This document shows, piece by piece, positions 33,372-37,878 of a stretch of DNA of 37,878 nucleotides. The translations under genes were made by a program, and so were the position numbers. Within the stretch, counting starts at the first letter, position 1. Each line of letters opens with the position of its first letter. The stretch is from NCBI GenBank assembly GCA_036744635.1, contig DAIOHQ010000012.1:1-37878 (forward strand). Direction: 5' to 3'. This DNA comes from DAIOHQ01 sp036744635. GTDB lineage: Bacteria; Planctomycetota; Phycisphaerae; Tepidisphaerales; Tepidisphaeraceae. Under the pieces are notes generated by a model. The model saw nothing but the letters and a program-made list of their open reading frames with translations, was not told the DNA's origin and ran no database searches.

Positions 33372-33947
33372 ATGCGACCGCTCCTGCCTATTCTGCTGCT
33401 ATCCATCACCATCGCCGGCTGCGACCGGCACAAGCAGGCGGCGGTTCCGACGACCGCGCCCGCGCCGGCCACCGCCCCGGCCAGCCGGCCGTCCGAGGCA
33501 CTGGGTGCAACCTATATTGCCATCGATCACCAGACCATCGAGTTTCCTCCCGCGCAACTGAAACTGGAGAAAGGCGCCCAGCTCACCGCCCTGCTCTTCA
33601 GCGAAGACCCCCCCGGCCCCGCCGACCCCGCCGCCGACGACAAGGCCGCCAACAGCTTTTACCTGCAGATGCCTCTCGACATCACCGATGCTGCGCAGCT
33701 TTCACAGACAACCTACGCCTACAAAGCCGCCTCGCGCGAGCGCGAAGATTCGCCCAACGGCATCTTTCTCGACCACTCGAAAAAGCAGCTCCAGCCGCTA
33801 ATGATAAACGTCCAGTTCACTCCCAAGGCCGACGTGCTGGAAATCACCCTCACCGGATCGTTCCTGGAATTCGACACCCAGGACCCCGCCATTCCCTCCA
33901 AAGAAGTTCTCGTCAAAGCAACCCTGACCGTGCCGCAGCCGAAGTAG
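33372..33947 (+). CDS. Putative lipoprotein, unknown function
   Basis: This 191-residue protein has a signal sequence ending in the lipobox IAGC (MRPLLPILLLSITIAGC), so Cys17 should be lipidated. A proline, alanine and threonine-rich spacer follows (~22-40), then a soluble domain of ~150 residues. That domain contains strand-like stretches such as YIAIDHQTIEFPPAQLKLEKG and LEITLTGSFLEF. It has no other cysteine and no recognised family. It is a single gene, divergent from the zinc-ribbon operon. GC-rich codon use matches its neighbours. Confidence 0.7.
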   Translation: MRPLLPILLLSITIAGCDRHKQAAVPTTAPAPATAPASRPSEALGATYIAIDHQTIEFPPAQLKLEKGAQLTALLFSEDPPGPADPAADDKAANSFYLQMPLDITDAAQLSQTTYAYKAASREREDSPNGIFLDHSKKQLQPLMINVQFTPKADVLEITLTGSFLEFDTQDPAIPSKEVLVKATLTVPQPK

Positions 33948-34151
33948 GCCGTGTTCGCACGTCACAAACGTCGTCACCAGGCATATGATTGATGACATAA
34001 AACGGCGCGCGATTTCGCGCCATGCAATCGGCGCTGATGTCATTCTGAAGTACTCTGAAGAATCTGGCTGGACGGCAGTTGAGGCCAGATCCTTCGGAGT
34101 ACCTCAGGATGGAAGGGGGCCGAACCGTGCGTGGTCATTCAGGCCCTCAAC
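33948..34151. other. Intergenic stretch with hairpins, no gene
   Basis: A GGCGCG/CGCGCC hairpin lies at 34004-34021 without a T-tract. An imperfect inverted repeat, CAGTTGAGGCC at 34076-34086 and GGCCCTCAACTG at 34142-34153, flanks a segment resembling an interspersed GATCCTTCGGAGTACCTCAG-type repeat. No promoter or small gene could be supported. Confidence 0.4.
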
Positions 34152-34218
34152 TGTAGGGGCGGGGTCTCCCCGCCCTCTGGCTCGACAACAATGCGGGCGG
34201 GGAAACCCCGCCCCTACA
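34152..34218. repeat. REPIN-like element: two inverted hairpin-forming repeats
   Basis: A 24-bp arm at 34152-34175 beginning TGTAGGGGCGGGG is repeated in inverse orientation at 34195-34218 (ending CCCCGCCCCTACA) with 23 of 24 bases matching. The spacer is 19 bp. Each arm is itself a hairpin, GGGCGGGG-NNN-CCCCGCCC. Short GC-rich palindromes paired in opposite orientation are the design of REPINs. The right end (TACA plus AT) makes a TACAAT 21 bases before the uvrB start. Confidence 0.85.
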
Positions 34219-34241
34219 ATGCTCTGTTTACCGAGACACCT

Positions 34242-36320
34242 ATGCCCGACTTCGAAGTAGTCAGTCCATTCCAACCCCAGGGCGACCAGCCGCAGGCCAT
34301 CGAACAACTCGTCCGCGGCGTCAACGAAGGCAGGCGCTTTCAATGCCTGATGGGCGTCACCGGCTCGGGCAAGACCTTTACCATGGCCAACATGGTCGCC
34401 CGCATCAAGCGGCCAACGCTGGTCATCTCTCACAACAAAACCCTGGCCGCCCAGCTTTATGATGAGTTCAAGGAGCTCTTCCCCCACAACGCCGTCGGCT
34501 ATTTCGTCTCCTACTACGACTATTACCAGCCCGAAGCCTACATTCCCCAGCGCGACATCTACATCGAGAAAGATGCCAGCCGCAACGATGATCTCGACCG
34601 CCTGCGCCTCTCCGCCACCAGCCATCTGGTAAGCCGGCCGGATGTCCTGCTGGTCGCCTCGGTAAGCTGCATTTTCGGCCTCGGCTCGCCCGGCGAATAC
34701 AAGAACAGCGTCGTCCCGATCCGCAAAGACGTCGAAACCGACCGCGATGACATGCTGCACAAGCTCATCGACCTGCAATACTCCCGCAACGACATCGACT
34801 TTAGGCGTGGCACCTTTCGCGTGCGCGGCGATGTCGTTGAGCTGCATCCTTCCTATGAAGAATTCGCCTACCGCATCGAATTCTTCGGCGAGCAGATCAC
34901 CTCCATCGCCGCCATCAACCCGCTTACCGGCGAATTGCTCCGCGAGGAGGAATCGATCTTCATTTACCCGGCCGTCCACTACGTCATGCCGACCGACCGC
35001 CTGGAGGCGTCTATCCAGTCGATCCAGGCCGAACTGGACCAGCAGGTGATGCACCTGCGCGGCCAGGGCAAGCTGCTCGAGGCGCAGCGGCTGCTGGCCC
35101 GCACCAAATATGACATCGAGCTGATCCAGGAGGTCGGCTATTGCCCCGGCGTTGAGAACTATTCGCGGCACCTCGATGGCCGCAAACCCGGCGAGAAGCC
35201 CTACACGCTGATCGACTATTTCCCCAAGGATTTCGTGCTGATCATCGATGAGTCTCACGTCTCCCTCCCGCAGATCAAGGCGATGTACAACGGCGACCGC
35301 ATGCGCAAGGAGGTGCTGGTGGAGCATGGTTTCCGCCTGCCCAGCGCCCTGGACAACCGGCCGCTGAAGTTCGAGGAGTTCGAGCAGATGTGGCACCAGG
35401 TGATCTTCGTCTCCGCCACGCCCAGCAAGTATGAGCTGGAAAAATGCGGCGGCGAGGTGGTCGAGCAGGTGATCCGCCCCACCGGCCTGGTCGACCCGGA
35501 AATCTTCGTCCATCCCGCCCAGGGCCAGGTGCCGCACCTGCTGGAGCAGATCAAGGAGCGGGTGGCCTCCGGCGAACGCATTCTGGTGACCACGCTCACC
35601 AAGCGGCTGGCCGAGGATTTGAGCGCCTATATTCAGGAGGCCGGCTACCGTGGGCGCTATCTGCACAGCGAAATCCAGACCATCGAGCGGGTCGAGATAC
35701 TCCGCGAGCTTCGCCAGGGCGACTACGACGTGCTGGTCGGCGTGAACCTGCTGCGCGAAGGGCTGGACCTGCCGGAAGTTTCGCTGGTGGCGATCCTGGA
35801 TGCCGACAAGGCCGGTTTCCTGCGCAGCGAAACCTCACTCATCCAGATGATCGGCCGGGCGGCGCGCAACGTGAACGCCAAGGTGGTGCTCTATGCCGAC
35901 TCCATCACGCCCGCGATGAAGAAGGCGATGGATGAGAGCCTGCGCCGCCGCGAGCTGCAGGTGCAATACAACGCCGACCACGGCATCACCGCCGCCACGG
36001 TTGTCCGCGCCATCCGCAGCGGCATCGAGTCCGAGGTGAAGGCCAGGCGCACGGTCGAGCAGGCCATCAAGGCCGATGACCACCAGCTCGACCAGACCGA
36101 GCTGATTCGCCTGCTGGAAGAGGAAATGCTGGAGGCCGCCAAGAACCTGGAATTCGAGCGCGCTGCCCAGCTCCGCGACAAGCTCACCGAAGTAAAAGGC
36201 GTCCCGACGATCAAGAGCGGCACCCCCCCTGCCTTCGGCTCCATCGACGACCAATCCAAACAGAAGATCTGGGAGCCCAGGAGCAAGGGAAGAGGCAAGG
36301 GCAAGAAAGTCGCGCGCTGA
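34242..36320 (+). CDS. uvrB: Excinuclease ABC subunit B
   Basis: UvrB verifies DNA damage with UvrA and positions UvrC for incision. The 692-residue protein is full length. It shows Walker A GVTGSGKTFT (38-47), the damage-gripping hairpin region YYDYYQPEAYIPQRDIYIEKD, the helicase motif DESHVSLPQ, QMIGRAARN, and a C-terminal UVR domain (LEEEMLEAAKNLEFERAAQLRD) for UvrC binding. The frame is open upstream to 34131 through the REPIN-like repeat, but MPDFEVVSPFQPQGDQPQAI is the family's normal start, so ATG 34242 is chosen. Its ribosome-binding site is weak (GAGAC). The last ~25 residues are basic (RSKGRGKGKK). No LexA box was identified. It is a single gene. Confidence 0.96.
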   Translation: MPDFEVVSPFQPQGDQPQAIEQLVRGVNEGRRFQCLMGVTGSGKTFTMANMVARIKRPTLVISHNKTLAAQLYDEFKELFPHNAVGYFVSYYDYYQPEAYIPQRDIYIEKDASRNDDLDRLRLSATSHLVSRPDVLLVASVSCIFGLGSPGEYKNSVVPIRKDVETDRDDMLHKLIDLQYSRNDIDFRRGTFRVRGDVVELHPSYEEFAYRIEFFGEQITSIAAINPLTGELLREEESIFIYPAVHYVMPTDRLEASIQSIQAELDQQVMHLRGQGKLLEAQRLLARTKYDIELIQEVGYCPGVENYSRHLDGRKPGEKPYTLIDYFPKDFVLIIDESHVSLPQIKAMYNGDRMRKEVLVEHGFRLPSALDNRPLKFEEFEQMWHQVIFVSATPSKYELEKCGGEVVEQVIRPTGLVDPEIFVHPAQGQVPHLLEQIKERVASGERILVTTLTKRLAEDLSAYIQEAGYRGRYLHSEIQTIERVEILRELRQGDYDVLVGVNLLREGLDLPEVSLVAILDADKAGFLRSETSLIQMIGRAARNVNAKVVLYADSITPAMKKAMDESLRRRELQVQYNADHGITAATVVRAIRSGIESEVKARRTVEQAIKADDHQLDQTELIRLLEEEMLEAAKNLEFERAAQLRDKLTEVKGVPTIKSGTPPAFGSIDDQSKQKIWEPRSKGRGKGKKVAR

Positions 36321-36328
36321 GCAGGAAG

Positions 36329-36446
36329 CCACGGAGACACAAGCAGAAAGATTCACCGCAGGGACGGTTCCGCGGAAGGCAACAAGAAGGGGCACACAGA
36401 GATGACAAGGAGAACCGTGAGCCGCAGAGGAAGACACAGGGTCGGC
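36329..36446. repeat. Purine-rich interspersed repeat remnant (CACGGAGACAC/CACAGAG type)
   Basis: The segment contains CCACGGAGACAC, AACAAGAAGGGGCACACAGAG and CGCAGAGGAAGACACAGGG. This is the same vocabulary as the minus-strand reading of 37622-37760. It looks like a decayed copy of that interspersed repeat, located between uvrB and the toxin-antitoxin-like group. No protein is supported here. Confidence 0.45.
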
Positions 36447-36489
36447 TTGAGGGCGGGGTCGATGTGCTGGGCTCTGGTTTCGGCTTCAT

Positions 36490-36912
36490 TCATGAGTTTT
36501 GAGTGGGTGTCGCCGGTGCGAGGATGGTCACGCTCATGCCCGCGAACTGGGAAAAACCCTGGTCAAAGGTCACCATTTCCAACTGTGCCGCGCTGGGCAG
36601 CGCCGCCAGGTGGTGCCAGATTGAAACGACTCCCGGCGGCTCCTCGCGATACGCAACGGACGGCGACGCCATGAAGCGATCCAGAGTTGCCAGTGCATCC
36701 CGATTCGATAGGCCGGGAACGCCGTAGACGCGCAGGATCGCCGGCGTTGATAGCAGCCGCAGAGTGCTCTGTTGCGTCGCCCGGCAAAAGTACGCAGGCC
36801 GCTCGGCGGTGGCCGCCCGCAACGCCGTGGTCGCCTTGGCGTGACTGGGGTGTGCGGCGAACGCCAGACCGACCCAGATGTTAGCGTCGAAGAGGAAGCC
36901 CGGCGCGTTCAA
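36490..36912 (-). CDS. PIN-domain protein (VapC-like toxin), apparently lacking part of its active site
   Basis: VapC toxins are PIN-domain ribonucleases. The 140-residue protein has FLFDANIWVGLAF with the first acidic residue (Asp9), a HPSH patch, FCRATQQSTLRLLS and TFDQGFSQFAG with the last one (Asp117). In relatives with this layout, a segment like SPKLWxDAYLAAFA precedes the final TFD. Here LAALP (102-106) is followed within nine residues by the TFD motif, so that segment and its catalytic aspartate seem to be deleted in frame. The protein may therefore be inactive. Its start overlaps the antitoxin end by 32 bases, as expected for a toxin-antitoxin pair. Family confident, activity doubtful. 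Confidence 0.8.
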   Translation of the reverse strand: MNAPGFLFDANIWVGLAFAAHPSHAKATTALRAATAERPAYFCRATQQSTLRLLSTPAILRVYGVPGLSNRDALATLDRFMASPSVAYREEPPGVVSIWHHLAALPSAAQLEMVTFDQGFSQFAGMSVTILAPATPTQNS

Positions 36913-37201
36913 GATCTTCCTCCAACTGCGTGCGCTCGATCAGAGCCTGAAGTTCATCGGCGCTCATACGGTGGATCGGCGCGTCCGGTGGGCTCTGGAT
37001 CACCGGCAGTCCGGTCTCCGGGTCCGTCGTAATGGTCGCAGTGACCGGGGCCGCATCCCCCGCACGCTCGGAAACAGCCAGCCCCTTGCGCACCAATTCC
37101 ACCACCTCCACGGCCACGTCATGCCCGCCCTGAGCCGCGCGCTGCTTTACGGCGCTGGCCAGATCGTCTGGAAGATCGAGGGTCGTCGTCATCGTGTCCA
37201 T
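36881..37201 (-). CDS. Ribbon-helix-helix antitoxin (VapB-like)
   Basis: The short protein (106 residues from ATG 37201; a TTG at 37210 and an ATG at 37192 are other starts) begins MDTMTTTLDLPDDLASAVKQRAAQGG. This is a typical ribbon-helix-helix DNA-binding strand and helix, followed by VVELVRKGL. The C-terminal half, DPETGLPVIQSPPD followed by MSADELQALIERTQLEEDLERAGL, resembles the toxin-binding tail of PIN antitoxins. It would bind the PIN protein and repress the operon. Its end overlaps the PIN gene start, and its start lies 18 bases after the DUF433 stop, so the three are probably cotranscribed. No ribosome-binding site is clear. Confidence 0.75.
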   Translation of the reverse strand: MDTMTTTLDLPDDLASAVKQRAAQGGHDVAVEVVELVRKGLAVSERAGDAAPVTATITTDPETGLPVIQSPPDAPIHRMSADELQALIERTQLEEDLERAGLPLRR

Positions 37202-37219
37202 CTCAGCCAAAACTGGGTC

Positions 37220-37471
37220 TTACCAAAGCCCATCGGTTTCTCCTGGCGCGGCGTGCGGCGCCGCCGCCGGAAATCCATCGAAATCGTGATACGAACACCC
37301 CAGGCAGGCCAGAACATCCTGTCGGGTAATGTGATCGTATTCTTCGAGCACATCGTCGGTGCTCCAGCCCTGCGCCAGCAGCCCGACCACGAACTCCACC
37401 GACAGGCGCGTGCCGCGAATAATCGGCTTGCCCGCCAGCACGTCAGACTCGATGGTGATGCGGTCGTTCAT
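37220..37471 (-). CDS. DUF433 family protein (antitoxin-like)
   Basis: This 83-residue protein is an almost textbook DUF433: NDRITIESDVLAGKPIIRGTRLSVEFVVGLLAQGWSTDDVLEEY (shown as family pattern ITI...LAGKP.IRGTRLSVE, then LAQGWS.DDVLEEY) and ITRQDVLACL. The fold is a small winged-helix-like domain and usually pairs with a DUF5615 PIN-like toxin, which is not seen here. Instead a VapB/VapC-like pair follows after 18 bases. It is the first gene of this group, and its ATG is nine bases after a perfect TATAAT with no ribosome-binding site. It may act as a DNA-binding regulator of the group; this is inference. Confidence 0.85.
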   Translation of the reverse strand: MNDRITIESDVLAGKPIIRGTRLSVEFVVGLLAQGWSTDDVLEEYDHITRQDVLACLGCSYHDFDGFPAAAPHAAPGETDGLW

Positions 37472-37480
37472 GGCCGTTCA

Positions 37481-37520
37481 ATTATACACCCACACCTGCG
37501 GTGGGCACACCTGCGGTGGG
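37481..37520 (-). promoter_or_regulatory. Promoter with 15-bp tandem repeat upstream of the DUF433 gene
   Basis: On the minus strand a perfect -10 box, TATAAT, occupies 37486-37481, nine bases before the ATG at 37471. CACACCTGCGGTGGG occurs twice in tandem on the plus strand (37491-37505 and 37506-37520), covering the -10 upstream and -35 positions. The repeats could be operator half-sites for an antitoxin; no good -35 is present. Confidence 0.55.
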
Positions 37521-37621
37521 CAATTCCGCGGGTACGCGGCCGGGGCCTCCGCGTTGCTGCGCTGGGAGGTGGGGAGGGGATGATGCGCTGCGACGGGGCC
37601 TGCGCCATCGCCAGCGCAAAT

Positions 37622-37717
37622 AACCACAGAGTTCACCGAGGACACCGAGAGCACAGAGAGCAAACTCAAAAAGAATTCACTCGGTGCTCGCTGTGTTCTC
37701 TGTGCCCTCAGTGGTTC
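37622..37717. repeat. Inverted intergenic repeat (ACCACAGAG...CTCAGTGGT)
   Basis: The left arm starts AACCACAGAGTTCACCGAG (37622-37660) and the right arm ends GTGCCCTCAGTGGTTC (37680-37717). The arms are imperfect complements, with a spacer of about 19 bases containing GAATTC. This CACAGAG/CTCTGTG motif is a common interspersed repeat class in environmental genomes. Related sequence continues to ~37760 (CTCCGTGTCTCCGTG). The rest of 37521-37621 shows no feature. Confidence 0.6.
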
Positions 37718-37762
37718 TTCTTGCTCCCCCTCCGTTCCCCTCCGTGTCTCCGTGTTTTCTCC

Positions 37763-37878
37763 TCACGCCGCCCGCTTCACCGCCTGCACCGTCTCCACCG
37801 CCGCCGTCATTCCGCCGCTGCCGCTGCCCGCGCCGAAGTTGACGTTGAACTGCGCCCACGGCCCCGCCGCCGTCGAGC
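37763..37878 (-). CDS. C-terminal end of an unidentified gene (cut by window edge)
   Basis: Read on the minus strand from the window edge, the frame STAAGPWAQFNVNFGAGSGS continues with GGMTAAVETVQAVKRAA and ends at TGA (37765-37763). The 38 residues include a Gly/Ser-rich turn and a helix, with GC-rich codons like those of the neighbours. No family can be named from so little. Another reading frame on the same strand is also open, so the coding call itself is uncertain. Confidence 0.35.
   Translation of the reverse strand, partial: STAAGPWAQFNVNFGAGSGSGGMTAAVETVQAVKRAA

Noticed and set aside
34131..34241. N-terminal extension of uvrB through the REPIN-like repeat
   Set aside because: UvrB proteins start at the MPDFEVVSPF-like segment; the extension translates a mobile repeat.
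1..37878. tRNA or rRNA genes
   Set aside because: No cloverleaf with a T-loop GTTCRA pattern and no rRNA-like stretch was found by eye; a tRNA scan would be needed to be certain.

Overview
The window is GC-rich, gene-dense bacterial chromosome. The best guess is a planctomycete, probably of the Phycisphaerae. That rests on an exosortase of the EpsH type, a secreted protein ending in a PLPAAAWSG sorting signal, a membrane protein with an N-terminal GYxLDGLP...CPECG zinc ribbon, and lpxB, which marks a diderm with lipid A. The taxon is an inference, because no rRNA or other marker lies in the window.

Left edge to 14.2 kb is an exopolysaccharide/exosortase locus. After the tail of an IS4-type transposase (3-470) comes a six-gene plus-strand run (940-12687) in which most start codons overlap the preceding stop. 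It encodes a WecG/TagA glycosyltransferase fused to a nucleotidyltransferase-like domain, the exosortase, an EpsI-type partner, a fused Wzz/tyrosine-kinase chain-length regulator, a priming sugar-phosphate transferase and a 1424-residue membrane-anchored TPR protein. A clean terminator closes the run. About 640 bases further on, behind its own promoter-like sequence and a long hairpin-rich leader, lies a small secreted protein with a PEP-CTERM-like tail, the likely local substrate of the exosortase. The linker of the first gene is built from 8-bp tandem repeats, so copy-number slippage would throw the second domain out of frame.

14.4 to 25.5 kb is a set of metabolic genes: lpxB; a minus-strand sugar-catabolism group (xylulokinase, a uroporphyrinogen-decarboxylase-like protein, a double-domain ADP-ribosylglycohydrolase-like protein) divergent from a TIM-barrel sugar isomerase; nadA; metF; and modAB without an adjacent modC.

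25.5 to 34 kb holds a patatin-like lipoprotein, a ppsR-type bifunctional kinase/phosphorylase gene broken by a one-base frameshift, a DUF2721 membrane protein, and a tightly coupled five-gene minus-strand operon (zinc-ribbon membrane protein, TVP38/TMEM64 protein, histone-deacetylase-like amidohydrolase, M19 dipeptidase, CCA-adding enzyme). This operon is divergent from a lipoprotein gene, with only 22 bp between the two start codons.

34 kb to the end has uvrB behind a REPIN-like double hairpin, then a small toxin-antitoxin-like group (DUF433, ribbon-helix-helix antitoxin, PIN protein) bracketed by CACAGAG-type repeat sequence, and the tail of an unidentified gene.

Several genes with no Shine-Dalgarno sequence have a TANNNT-like -10 box 6-11 nt before the start codon, which suggests leaderless mRNAs. 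All functions are read by eye from motifs; no searches were run.
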